This document shows positions 1 through 8,048 of a stretch of 64,000 nucleotides of DNA, in pieces. This stretch comes from Evansella sp. LMS18 (GTDB lineage: Bacteria; Bacillota; Bacilli; Bacillales; Salisediminibacteriaceae). The notes under the pieces are model-generated. The model was not told where the DNA came from. It did no database searches and saw only the letters and a program-made list of their open reading frames with translations. Location: positions 744,001 to 808,000 of the forward strand of contig NZ_CP093301.1 of the NCBI RefSeq assembly GCF_024362785.1, in the 5' to 3' direction. Position 1 is the stretch's first letter; the number at the start of each line of letters is the position of its first letter. Both the position numbers and the translations under genes were made by a program.

Positions 1-887
1 GTTGCGCCCACAAACCCAAATTCTTCGCCAATAACTGTAAAAATAAAGTCCGTGTGAAGCTCCGGGATAATTCCGCTCTGGGATTTTGCCCCTTGAGCTA
101 AGCCGCTCCCGTATAATTTACCTGCCCCGATACCTTGGATCGCATGGTAAAGCTGGTAACCTTCCCCGCCAATATTAGCGGAGGGATCAAGCCAGGCATA
201 TATCCTGCTCAGCTGGTGGTCCTTGATGACCTTTGTAAATAAGCTGAAATAGTTATTATGCAGCCAGACGAGAAAAGCGATAGCCATGATCACAAGGGAA
301 GATAACAGGCCGATCATTCTGTATGTCACACCTGACATCAGGATCATACTGAAGATGATTGCGCCAATAACAAGAGCAGTTCCCAGGTCAGGCTGTACAA
401 GTATCAGTGCAAATGGCGGAAGCCCTACCGCAAGAATCTTTCCAATCACAATTGCATCTGATTTAAAAGACTTCTCTCTCGGAGTTTTCGTTATATGGTA
501 AAGCAAATGAGCCAGAGTAATAATAACGAATATTTTCACAAACTCCGATGGCTGGAACCGGAAACCGCCTTCAATCCCAATCCATCTTTGCGCACCGTTA
601 TGTTCAATTCCAAAAAAGTGAACGAGAAGGAGCAGCACCATTCCTAATGCATATAACGGAATGGAGAAATTTTTAAAAAGCTCATAATCTATACTCATCG
701 CTGCCAGCATAAGGATAGTCCCTATGCCGAACCAGACAATCTGTCTTTTTACATAAAACATTCGGTCTGCTGTGTATTGTTCGGTCGTCCCGCTGTATAT
801 GGCAAGCAGACTGATACACATCAGAACAAACAGAAGAAATAGCAATGTATAATCAAGCTGCTGAAACGTGGTTTTTCTTTCTTGCAT
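1..887 (-). CDS. rodA: RodA-like SEDS peptidoglycan polymerase, 3' end outside window
   Basis: The gene reads leftward off the window edge, so only the first 295 codons are present. SEDS proteins are polytopic membrane glycosyltransferases that polymerise lipid II together with a class B penicillin-binding protein. Visible hallmarks are GAQRWI near residue 100, FQPSEFVK just after it, and PELHTDFIF followed by GEEFGFVG near the truncated end; HTDF is the conserved family segment. The residues around HTDF look more RodA-like than FtsW-like. The ATG at 887 has an AGGTGG ribosome site five bases away that overlaps the TAG of the upstream ftsW-like gene, so the two are probably translationally coupled. 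The RodA versus FtsW assignment is less certain than the family. Confidence 0.85.
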   Translation of the reverse strand, partial: MQERKTTFQQLDYTLLFLLFVLMCISLLAIYSGTTEQYTADRMFYVKRQIVWFGIGTILMLAAMSIDYELFKNFSIPLYALGMVLLLLVHFFGIEHNGAQRWIGIEGGFRFQPSEFVKIFVIITLAHLLYHITKTPREKSFKSDAIVIGKILAVGLPPFALILVQPDLGTALVIGAIIFSMILMSGVTYRMIGLLSSLVIMAIAFLVWLHNNYFSLFTKVIKDHQLSRIYAWLDPSANIGGEGYQLYHAIQGIGAGKLYGSGLAQGAKSQSGIIPELHTDFIFTVIGEEFGFVGA

Positions 888-896
888 CTATACCAC

Positions 897-2117
897 CTAT
901 CTATTATTTCCTATTGATCTTACCGGACGAAGATGCTCTCTTTTGCTGAGTTTGGTGGCAGCCACTTCACTTTCCGCTTCCACGTCTTCCCTGTGGCGTT
1001 CGTGGTATTCTCTTTCAGCTCTCCTGGAAATATTCGCCAGGATCCCCATTGACACAAATGTCACCATTAATGAAGAGCCCCCGTAACTGAGAAACGGAAA
1101 TGGAATTCCTGTGATCGGAAGAAGCCCGCTGACCGCACCGGCATTAAAGCCCATCTGTATAGCCAGCTGGAAAACGATCCCGAAGGCTAATAAACTTCCA
1201 AAAGCATCCCGCGAACGGGCTCCAATAATAATACCACGAATTATTATAATCAGCATACATGTAAATACAAATAATATTCCCAGTAAGCCTAATTCTTCAC
1301 TTACAATAGCCAGGATAAAATCAGTATGTGCTTCCGGGAGATAGAACAGTTTCTGGACACTCTGGCCGAAACCTGCACCGGAAAGTCCCCCGTGGGCAAT
1401 TGCTATGTAAGACTGGACCAGCTGGTACCCTTCCGTTGCTTCCAGTTCAAACGGATTCCTGTGCCCTATAAGACGGTTTAACCGGTACGTTTCTGAATTT
1501 GCGTAATGCCAGAGACCCCAGGCTGCAATGCTTCCGAGCGATATCAAATGTATCAGCTTTGCTCCGGAGCAGAAAGCTATTAAACCGGCAACCAGGACGA
1601 TGGATGTTGCTGTACCAAGGTCAGGCTGCATCATGATTAAAACAAAAAACACAATGACTACTACGAGAGGCGGCATGACACCCTTAAAGAATTTATTTAT
1701 ATATGCTTGTTTACGGGAGTAAACATATGCGAGATAAATAATCGCCCCTATCTTTACAAACTCGGAAGGCTGCAATCTGAACCCGCCTGCATTAATCCAT
1801 CTTGTGGCCCCGTTCACTTCATGCCCCACACCCGGGACCAGAACGAGTAAAAGGAGAATAACAGAACCCCCCACGATAAACGGGGAAAGCTTCCGGAAAT
1901 GCCGGTATGGGAAAAACATAAAGACAGTAAATAAAACAGCTGAGATTATAAGAAATTGCAGCTGCCTGTCAAAAAAGTGAGCTATGTTTCCAAATGTTTC
2001 ATATCCCTGTACAAAACTTGCGCTGTATATCATAACAAGGCCGAATACGGCCATCACTGAAACTGTTATAACAAGAGTCCAGTCTATATATAATTTCCGT
2101 TTAGATTCTTCATCCAT
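897..2117 (-). CDS. ftsW: FtsW/SpoVE-like SEDS peptidoglycan polymerase
   Basis: Full-length SEDS membrane protein (about 406 residues, about ten membrane segments). Conserved segments are GATRWI, LQPSEFVK, a YLPEAHTDFIL loop, SEELG and, near the C-terminus, GIPFPFLSYGGSS, which is typical of FtsW/SpoVE. It should polymerise septal or spore-cortex peptidoglycan with a class B PBP. A GTG lies at 2126, but AGGTGA sits five bases before the ATG at 2117, so 2117 is preferred. The C-terminal tail is basic and cytoplasmic. It is the first gene of a two-gene SEDS operon; the second starts nine bases after its stop. Which septal or spore paralogue it represents cannot be decided from the sequence alone. 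Confidence 0.9.
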   Translation of the reverse strand: MDEESKRKLYIDWTLVITVSVMAVFGLVMIYSASFVQGYETFGNIAHFFDRQLQFLIISAVLFTVFMFFPYRHFRKLSPFIVGGSVILLLLVLVPGVGHEVNGATRWINAGGFRLQPSEFVKIGAIIYLAYVYSRKQAYINKFFKGVMPPLVVVIVFFVLIMMQPDLGTATSIVLVAGLIAFCSGAKLIHLISLGSIAAWGLWHYANSETYRLNRLIGHRNPFELEATEGYQLVQSYIAIAHGGLSGAGFGQSVQKLFYLPEAHTDFILAIVSEELGLLGILFVFTCMLIIIIRGIIIGARSRDAFGSLLAFGIVFQLAIQMGFNAGAVSGLLPITGIPFPFLSYGGSSLMVTFVSMGILANISRRAEREYHERHREDVEAESEVAATKLSKREHLRPVRSIGNNR

Positions 2118-2346
2118 CGGATTCACCTGCCATTCAATCCCAGTTTTAATTCTTTTATTATATCAGAACCTCAAGTAGTCTAAAAGAGACTTAAGGGATG
2201 CACGAGATTAATATATTATTTATTTTTTTACAGAATGATGACAAAAAGGGAGCGAGGCACTTTTTCGGGCAATCGGGGATGGGGACGGCCCTCGTGCGAC
2301 TGTCTTCCTAGCGTTTTGGACGTTTGGGAAATGGGGGTGCACTCTT

Positions 2347-2763
2347 GCGTTACCTTTCTCTATGTTTTTTCCGGTGTTCGGGCATGATGGACGCTCCAGC
2401 GTTACCTTTCCCCATGTTTATTCGGGAATTCGGGCATGATGGACACTCCAGCGTTACCTTTCCCCATGTATTTTCCGGAATTCGGGTATGATGGACACTC
2501 CAGCGTTACCTTTCTCTGTGTTTTTTCCGGTGTTCGGGCATGATGGACACTCCAGCGTTACCTTTCCCCATGTATTTTCCGGAGTTCGGGCATGATGGAC
2601 ACTCCAGCGTTACCTTTCCCCATGTATTTTCCGGAATTCGGGCACGATGGACGCTCCAGCGTTACCTTTCCCCATGTATTTTCCGGAGTTCGGGCATGAT
2701 GGACACTCCAACGTTACCTTTCCCCATGTATTTTCCGGAGTTCGGGCATGATGGACCTCTGGC
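2347..2763. repeat. Array A: eight tandem 52-bp repeats
   Basis: Eight units start at 2347, 2399, 2451, 2503, 2555, 2607, 2659 and 2711, exactly 52 bp apart with no indels. Each opens with GCGTTACCTTTC (ACGTTACC in the last), continues through TTCGGGCATGATGGAC and ends ACTCCA or GCTCCA. The TGGA and TCCA segments form a short hairpin with a CAC or CGC loop. Because 52 is not a multiple of three the frame shifts in every unit, so open frames here are not genes. The array lies between the 5' end of ftsW and the terminator of wrbA and is the same family as the array at 56.5 kb. Positions 2178-2346 hold nothing recognised. Confidence 0.97.
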
Positions 2764-2810
2764 ACCTCTTTCCCAACTGAAAAAGCCAGCAAACGCTGAT
2801 TTTTCCACTA

Positions 2811-2860
2811 AAAAAGACTGGCTCATACCTCCGGGGGAGGCATAAAAGCCAGCCTTCTTT
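2811..2860 (-). terminator. Rho-independent terminator of wrbA
   Basis: Read leftward just after the wrbA stop, GGCTGGCTTTTATGCCTCC pairs with GGAGGTATGAGCCAGTC around a short C/G-rich loop, and a run of T follows. The strong stem and T tract on the minus strand fit an intrinsic terminator. Confidence 0.85.
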
Positions 2861-2863
2861 TTA

Positions 2864-3484
2864 TTAACCATGCAGAGCTTTTGCTGTTTTTGTAACACGC
2901 TCTGCTAATCTCTTTGCCATTGTAAACTCTCTTTCATCCGGCTGGTTGCTACCGTCCGGTCCAGCAACTGTTGCGGCAGAATACGGAGAACCTCCAATAC
3001 CATCTGTTGTCAGCTGTTCCGAGTTTTCCCCGTAAGGAAGGCCAACATAAATCATTCCGAAATGGAGGAAGTTTATGAGCGCGGTAATCGGTGTCGTCTC
3101 CTGCCCGCCATGAATCGAGCCGGTACTTGTAATTACACCAGTTACTTTTCCTTCAAGGTCTCCATTTGCCCAGAGGCTTCCTGCAGAATCAAGATACTGC
3201 TTCATCTGGGCTGGCATACTGCCGTAACGGGTAGGGATGCCCCAGATAATCCCGTCAGCCCATTTCAGGTCGTCATGTGTAGCAACAGGAATATCTTCCT
3301 GCCTTTTTTGTGCTTCTGCATATGCATCCTGTGATGACATCGCATCTTTTACTACATCAAACTCCTCAATCCGCACGATTCTTACTTCCGCGCCGTCAAC
3401 TTCTTTCGCACCCTCTGCAGCTGCTTTTACCATATCGAGAATATGGCCATATGAGCTGTAATAAGGAATTAAAATATTTGCCAT
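2864..3484 (-). CDS. wrbA: NAD(P)H:quinone oxidoreductase, WrbA type
   Basis: Flavodoxin-fold FMN enzyme of about 206 residues, the usual WrbA length, reducing quinones by two electrons and so avoiding semiquinone radicals in the cytoplasm. N-terminal residues IPYYSSYGH form the FMN phosphate loop; GIPTRYGSMPAQMKQYLD and STGSIHGGQETT are the family's flavin-contacting segments. The longer frame opens at 3511, but AGGAGAGG lies seven bases before the ATG at 3484, which starts the typical MANILIPYY terminus. It is divergent from a CatR/YodB-type regulator at 3767. Those regulators control quinone-detoxifying enzymes in Bacillus, so control of wrbA by its neighbour is likely (inference). Confidence 0.93.
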   Translation of the reverse strand: MANILIPYYSSYGHILDMVKAAAEGAKEVDGAEVRIVRIEEFDVVKDAMSSQDAYAEAQKRQEDIPVATHDDLKWADGIIWGIPTRYGSMPAQMKQYLDSAGSLWANGDLEGKVTGVITSTGSIHGGQETTPITALINFLHFGMIYVGLPYGENSEQLTTDGIGGSPYSAATVAGPDGSNQPDEREFTMAKRLAERVTKTAKALHG

Positions 3485-3736
3485 GAGTAATCCTCTCCTT
3501 TGCTTGAGCACTCTGTAATTCTCGCTGATTATTCATTATGAAAGCCAGGTTTGGCACCTGATTTTCGCTATAGGTACGTTTTCCTGTATAGGTGGTCTTT
3601 TAAACTCGAAATCTCCTGCCTGGACAGAGTATGGAGCAATCCTGGATAAAAACAGATTATTGCCCTTCTAAATTTCGGCCTGCTCCACAGCTGGATAAGT
3701 TTTTGGACAGCAATTAAAACGGACTCTGGCAACATA

Positions 3737-3745
3737 TGTTATAAT
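3737..3745 (+). promoter_or_regulatory. Extended -10 promoter of the HxlR-type regulator
   Basis: TG-T-TATAAT (TATAAT at 3740-3745) is a perfect extended -10, 21 bases upstream of the regulator's preferred ATG. No good -35 is visible at the right spacing. The 3485-3736 gap also holds two copies of TATAGGT near 3573 and 3596, which could be operator half-sites (speculative). Confidence 0.55.
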
Positions 3746-3766
3746 GTTTCTAAGGAGATGATGAAT

Positions 3767-4078
3767 ATGGTTCAAATTAACATGTGCCCTAAATTTGAAT
3801 CAGCCTTTCAGCTGTTAGGAAAACGTTGGAATGGATTGATTTTAAACGTATTACTGCAAGGTCCTCAGCGTTTTAAAGATATATCGGCAGTTATTCCGAA
3901 CATGAGTGATAAAATGCTTGTAGACCGTCTGAAGGAGTTAGAGGAAGCGGGGCTTGTTACAAGGACCGTTTATCCTGAAACCCCTGTCAGAATTGAATAT
4001 ACAGTTACAGAGATGGGCCGGGAACTGAAGCCTGCAATGGATGAAGTCCAGAAATGGGCCGAGCGGTGGATGGACTGA
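3767..4078 (+). CDS. HxlR-family redox regulator, CatR/YodB-like
   Basis: Small winged-helix repressor of about 103 residues. It opens MVQINMCPKFESAFQLLGKR, the canonical HxlR start, with one Cys at residue 7. In B. subtilis the N-terminal Cys of YodB and CatR is the sensor for quinones and diamide. No C-terminal Cys is present, so it resembles single-cysteine CatR more than YodB. ETPVRIEYTVTEMGREL near the C-terminus is the wing and dimer segment. Several ATGs are in frame (3758, 3761, 3767); AAGGAG at 3752-3757 gives good spacing only for 3767. It diverges from wrbA, its likely target together with itself. Confidence 0.88.
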   Translation: MVQINMCPKFESAFQLLGKRWNGLILNVLLQGPQRFKDISAVIPNMSDKMLVDRLKELEEAGLVTRTVYPETPVRIEYTVTEMGRELKPAMDEVQKWAERWMD

Positions 4079-4098
4079 TTTTAATAACATACAGGGGA

Positions 4099-4132
4099 GA
4101 TAACCAGGGAAAATAGCCTGGTTATCTTTTTT
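4099..4132 (+). terminator. Terminator of the HxlR-type regulator
   Basis: GATAACCAGG and CCTGGTTATC form a perfect 10-bp stem with an 8-base loop, followed directly by TTTTTT. It begins 20 bases after the stop codon. Confidence 0.93.
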
Positions 4133-4246
4133 ATGAGTGGATAAATTCGCCTTCTTTTCCGACCAAAAGGAGGCAGGACGTGACAGTCGCTTCAAAAACC
4201 CAATCTTATTCAGGGATTAGGGCTAGACACAAATTACAACTCAACG

Positions 4247-4357
4247 GATGAATCACTCTCTTTCAGGAATCCATATAGAGCAATCACACAACTCAAGGTA
4301 TGAATCCCGTTCTTTCAGGAATCCACATATAGAGCAATCACACAACCAACGGATGAA
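4247..4357. repeat. Array with 52-bp period, two units plus remnant
   Basis: GATGAATC recurs at 4247, 4299 (as TATGAATC) and 4352, and TTTCAGGAATCC recurs at 4261 and 4313. The period is 52 bp, then 53. The second unit carries CACAACTCAAGG and CCACATATAGAGCAATCACA-like segments. It sits in the 426-bp gap between two convergent genes. The GATGAATC...CTCTTTC block also appears in the two-unit array at 25.2 kb, linking this locus to the larger family. Confidence 0.8.
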
Positions 4358-4459
4358 TGCCCTACATTTATCCCTTCAGATGAACCAAAACCGCATTTCA
4401 ATCATGCATGAGCCTTCCATTACCGTTTCCTCAATCGGCTCCCGCCCACCTTCACACAC

Positions 4460-4490
4460 AAAGAAAAACCGGACCCAGCGTCCGGTTTCC
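4460..4490 (-). terminator. Terminator of murJ
   Basis: AAACCGGAC and GTCCGGTTT arms flank a short loop (4465-4487), with a T tract on the minus strand at the left edge. It lies directly downstream of the flippase stop. Confidence 0.88.
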
Positions 4491-4504
4491 TCCCTTAACT
4501 ATTT

Positions 4505-6145
4505 CTACCCTTCTTCTCTTGCCCGCTTCTTCTCTAAAAATCTGAACCTGTGTCCGAGGATCTGCCCGGCGAGTCCTGACCGTAATCCCAGGAACAGATA
4601 TACAGCAGCTCCGGCAAGGACTGAAGCTCCAAGTATCACTGCGGCATTCAGCCTTGAATCCAATGTGAGGAATTGTTCGGCTCCTGTTCTGACACCAAAA
4701 ACAACCGCTCCCATAACTGCTGCGAACCCACCGATGAGAAGCAGCCTCTTAAGCAGGAAGTTATATTTGTAAGGGGCAAACTTTCCTATCGCCCATACGT
4801 TAACCCCCACTGCAATAGCATATCCTGTACCAGTCGCATACGGAGCACCTGCCGCACCGAACCAGAGGACGAATAAATAATTGAATACCGCTTTGAACAG
4901 CAGCCCTGAAAATAAAGCAATAACTGCGTATTTTTGGCGGTTTATTCCTTGCAGCAAGGAGGAAGTTACCGCAAAAATACAGAACAGAACTGCTACAGGA
5001 GCGTAGTTTCTGATCATTTCTGAACCAATTACAAGCTCAGCCTGGCCGACTCCGAACAGAGCCCCGTATACAGAATTAGAAAGGAGCATAAGGCCTAAAG
5101 CAGCCGGAATGCTCAGGAAAAGAATAATCTGGTACGTCTGGGTAATATACCGTTGTACCCTTTCATCATCTTTATTCGTATATGCATTCGTTACGGTAGG
5201 CAGGATAGTCAGTGACATCGCAGTCGCAATGGCTACCGGGATCATAATAAGCTTGTGGGCCGCCTGGGTGAATGCGCCGAAATACATTTCCGCAGTCTGC
5301 TGATCGTAACCATTATTAAACATCGCCTGATTAAACGTAAGCATGTCGACAAGCTGGTATAAAGGAATAGCAAGTCCTACTATCGCAATTGGGACGGAGT
5401 AGGAAAGCAGCTCCTTATAAAGCTCTTTTAATGGCTTGCCGCTCTCTGTCGTACTTTCGTCAACTTGCTGCTGGATGGACTGTCTTCTTTTTGCCCAGTA
5501 GACAAGAAGCACAGCAAGGCCTCCGACAGCTCCCACGAACGCCCCGAATGTGGCAAAACCTACGGCTGTACCAAGTTCGCCGTTCCAGACCTCGATAATC
5601 ACATAGGTCAGCACAAGTATGAAGGCGATCCGGATAATCTGCTCAATCACCTGGGACACAGCTGTTGGCCCCATAGACTGGAACCCCTGGAAGTAACCAC
5701 GTATAAGAGACATTATCGGCACTATTAAAAGGGCCACACTGACCATACGGATTGTAAATACAACGTCATCCATGCTGTTTCCCTGAAGATTATCAGGGTC
5801 TACCACCAGCCCTGCAATCGGTTGTGCAAGAAGGAATAAAATAATAAAAGTTATGAAGCCCATAACGGACATGACGACCAGACCTGACCGGAACAGCCGC
5901 TGCCCTGTTTTATAATCCCCAAGAGCGTTATACTTGGCAACAAATTTCGATACGGCGAGGGGAATGCCAATGGTTGAGAGGCTGAGCAGTATCGTGTACG
6001 GGATATAACCGTAAGAGTACAGCGCCAGTCCCCCCTGGCCTACTATAGCGGTAAAAGGAAATATGTATATTAGCCCGAGTATTTTCGAAATAAATATACT
6101 TGCTGATAAAATGGCCGTTCCCCGAATTAATTGTTTATCTGACAT
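4505..6145 (-). CDS. murJ: MurJ-type lipid II flippase (YtgP), MOP superfamily
   Basis: About 546 residues and roughly 14 membrane segments, with a short basic C-terminal tail. N-terminal GTAILSASIFISKILGLIY and YSYGY, and the segment MSLIRGYFQGFQSMGPTAVS, match B. subtilis YtgP closely. YtgP flips the lipid II peptidoglycan precursor across the membrane and is related to SpoVB. An ATG at 6166 is in frame, but AGCAGGAGAATCC places the ribosome site six bases before the ATG at 6145, which is chosen. Together with the SEDS genes at the left edge it gives this region a cell-wall theme. It could instead be a SpoVB-like sporulation paralogue, but the YtgP resemblance is stronger. Confidence 0.9.
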   Translation of the reverse strand: MSDKQLIRGTAILSASIFISKILGLIYIFPFTAIVGQGGLALYSYGYIPYTILLSLSTIGIPLAVSKFVAKYNALGDYKTGQRLFRSGLVVMSVMGFITFIILFLLAQPIAGLVVDPDNLQGNSMDDVVFTIRMVSVALLIVPIMSLIRGYFQGFQSMGPTAVSQVIEQIIRIAFILVLTYVIIEVWNGELGTAVGFATFGAFVGAVGGLAVLLVYWAKRRQSIQQQVDESTTESGKPLKELYKELLSYSVPIAIVGLAIPLYQLVDMLTFNQAMFNNGYDQQTAEMYFGAFTQAAHKLIMIPVAIATAMSLTILPTVTNAYTNKDDERVQRYITQTYQIILFLSIPAALGLMLLSNSVYGALFGVGQAELVIGSEMIRNYAPVAVLFCIFAVTSSLLQGINRQKYAVIALFSGLLFKAVFNYLFVLWFGAAGAPYATGTGYAIAVGVNVWAIGKFAPYKYNFLLKRLLLIGGFAAVMGAVVFGVRTGAEQFLTLDSRLNAAVILGASVLAGAAVYLFLGLRSGLAGQILGHRFRFLEKKRAREEG

Positions 6146-6308
6146 GGATTCTCCTGCTTTCTTCATAGAAACTATTTTTCGCTAGCTTGCATTTTATCAT
6201 ATTTTTCAGGGATTCGTTTAAAAAAGTGGCTTTATCGAGCTTGTTTTTTGATTTTCACAACAGGAAGTTCGTTTATGCCCATACAAAAAATATTAATTTC
6301 CACAGCAG

Positions 6309-6335
6309 AGAACCTGTCCACTTTGAACAGGTTCT
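6309..6335. repeat. Perfect 9-bp inverted repeat
   Basis: AGAACCTGT and ACAGGTTCT flank a 9-base spacer in the gap between the YjbQ-family gene stop and the murJ start. No T tract follows on either strand, so it is at best a weak terminator; an operator is also possible. Confidence 0.5.
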
Positions 6336-6365
6336 ACATGCACTTTATTTCCAGTCAGCTGAACT

Positions 6366-6773
6366 CTACCCTTCGATTACTTTCAGGTACATGTTTCGGG
6401 TTCTCGGCCCGTCAAATTCACAGAAGTAAATGCCTTGCCATGTCCCTAACACAAGCTCCCCTTTATGAATAATAACCACCTGGGAAGCTCCGGTTGTGCT
6501 TGCTTTCAGGTGTGAAGCCGAGTTGCCCTCTCCATGCCTGTATTTTTCATGTTCCCACGGGTAGACCTCATCCCAGCGCATAAGCATGTCATGTTTAACA
6601 TCCGGATCGGCGTTTTCGTTGATTGTGATACCAGCTGTCGTATGAGGAGAGTAGATATAAATTACACCTTCGGATACACCTGTTTCTTTTACGTAACGGC
6701 TCACTTCCTCAGTTACTTCCAGCATTTGGTCACGTGACTGAGTACTTAGAGAAATTTTCTTTACCATTGCCAT
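6366..6773 (-). CDS. YjbQ/UPF0047 family protein (YugU-like)
   Basis: A 135-residue single-domain protein of the UPF0047/YjbQ family. The family hallmarks are [20 protein letters not shown] (putative metal or phosphate site with His), SHLKAS and the C-terminal [16 protein letters not shown]. coli YjbQ has been associated with thiamine-phosphate synthase activity; the true physiological role is unclear. In-frame ATGs lie at 6788, 6773 and 6767; the GGAGG ribosome site is eight bases before 6773, which is chosen. It diverges from the DUF4349 lipoprotein gene. A nine-bp inverted repeat follows its stop codon. Confidence 0.88.
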   Translation of the reverse strand: MAMVKKISLSTQSRDQMLEVTEEVSRYVKETGVSEGVIYIYSPHTTAGITINENADPDVKHDMLMRWDEVYPWEHEKYRHGEGNSASHLKASTTGASQVVIIHKGELVLGTWQGIYFCEFDGPRTRNMYLKVIEG

Positions 6774-6894
6774 AGCTGAACCCTCCATTCAAAACTATAT
6801 TCCTACCTAATATATTTCTGATTGTCTTTATGTGAATTGTAACTTAACTGAAAACGGTGCGTCTAATATTTTAAAGCAGACTGGGAGTGAAAAT

Positions 6895-7836
6895 ATGGAA
6901 ATAAAACCACGCTTCTTCATAATGATTGTTCTTCCCTTATTATTTTTCGTCCTATTTACTGGCTGTTCCAATAATGAATCAGCGCAGGAGAATACGGCAG
7001 GGTATAATGATGCCGACAACTCCGGCTATTCAGACATGGAAGAAGAAGCATACGAGACAAGCGAAGACGTTGATAATTATGAGGAGCCTGAGCTAAGAGA
7101 ATCAGCAGGCGTGGAAACCCAGCACAGGATGGTCATCTATAATGCTGACCTTTCCATTGAAGTAAATGATTATAACTCCGCCTATAACGATATCCAGAAT
7201 AAAACGGTATCAGCCGGAGGGTTTATCGTAGAGTCTTCCCAGCACCAAAGCGACGGGGGTGCCCTTTCAGGTTACATTACTGTCAGGCTGCCGCAGGAAC
7301 ATTTCCACTCCTTTATTAATGACCTGGAATCAGGAAGTTCCACCGTCCTGGACAAATATGTGCATGGAAACGATGTAACAGAAGAATATGTGGATCTTGA
7401 ATCACGCCTCCGATCCCAGGAAGCAGTAGAAGAACGGCTTCTGTCTTTTATGAATCAGGCGGAAAATACAGAAGATCTCCTGAATATCTCACAGGATCTT
7501 GCGGAGGTGCAGGAGGAAATCGAAACTATTACCGGGCGAATGAATTATTTGGAAAACCATGTAGCCTATTCTACTGTGTCCATTCATATAAGGGAAAGGT
7601 ACGGATCGGCCTCCACTCTGCAAAATACAGATGAGCTGAACACATGGGAGCGGGCTCAAAGCCTCTTTACAGATACTTTAAATTTTATAATTACCTTCTT
7701 TTCAGGCGCTGCAGTGCTGTTCATCGGACTGTCACCAGTGTTGCTGCCATTAATAATAGCCGCAGGGGTGATTCTTTTCACATACAGAAGAAAGGAACGA
7801 AGTGGCGTAAAAAATCCCGATACCCCCTCCGAATAA
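6895..7836 (+). CDS. DUF4349 domain lipoprotein
   Basis: The N-terminus is a lipoprotein signal: basic start, hydrophobic core, then a lipobox ending FTGC, so the mature protein should be anchored on the outer face of the membrane. A very acidic linker of about 60 residues follows. The DUF4349 domain then runs to about residue 255, with the motifs ADLSIEV, GGFIVESSQ, VTVRLPQ-like TVRLPQEHF and EEYVDLESRLRSQE, plus a coiled-coil stretch. One C-terminal membrane span and a short basic tail close the protein. The longer frame starts at 6832, but GGAGTGAAAAT before ATG 6895 sets the start. Function is unknown; in this family the architecture suggests an envelope sensor or scaffold (inference). 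Confidence 0.88.
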   Translation: MEIKPRFFIMIVLPLLFFVLFTGCSNNESAQENTAGYNDADNSGYSDMEEEAYETSEDVDNYEEPELRESAGVETQHRMVIYNADLSIEVNDYNSAYNDIQNKTVSAGGFIVESSQHQSDGGALSGYITVRLPQEHFHSFINDLESGSSTVLDKYVHGNDVTEEYVDLESRLRSQEAVEERLLSFMNQAENTEDLLNISQDLAEVQEEIETITGRMNYLENHVAYSTVSIHIRERYGSASTLQNTDELNTWERAQSLFTDTLNFIITFFSGAAVLFIGLSPVLLPLIIAAGVILFTYRRKERSGVKNPDTPSE

Positions 7837-7882
7837 AGTGTAATCACGAACTGGAGAGGATCAGAAACCTGCAGCTTAAGCT

Positions 7883-7911
7883 AAGGGCACGTGGATTTCC
7901 CACATGCCCTT
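7883..7911. terminator. Hairpin after the DUF4349 gene
   Basis: AAGGGCACGTGG and CCACATGCCCTT are 11/12 complementary around a 5-base loop, 47 bases after the stop. No clean T run follows, so termination is plausible but not strong. Confidence 0.5.
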
Positions 7912-7955
7912 ATGCAAACGGTTTAGTTTTCTCCCTGGCTTCGCGATAACGTATT

Positions 7956-8048
7956 CTTGTTGCGAAATTGGCATGTCTTGTTGCGAATTCATACTGGCTT
8001 GTTGCGAAATCATACTGGCTTGTTGCGAAATCATTGCCCCTTGTTGCG
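7956..8048. repeat. Five tandem 21-bp repeats reaching into the proC 3' end
   Basis: CTTGTTGCG starts at 7956, 7977, 7998, 8019 and 8040, exactly 21 bp apart, with AAATCATACTGG-like filler between. The last copies lie inside proC: its stop codon (8031-8033) and final residues RNKGQ are encoded by repeat sequence. The array lies between convergent genes. Confidence 0.9.

Noticed and set aside
2540-2898. Open frames of 60-101 codons on both strands over array A
   Set aside because: They are created by the tandem repeats. A 52-bp unit shifts frame each time, there is no ribosome site, and the peptides only repeat the array.
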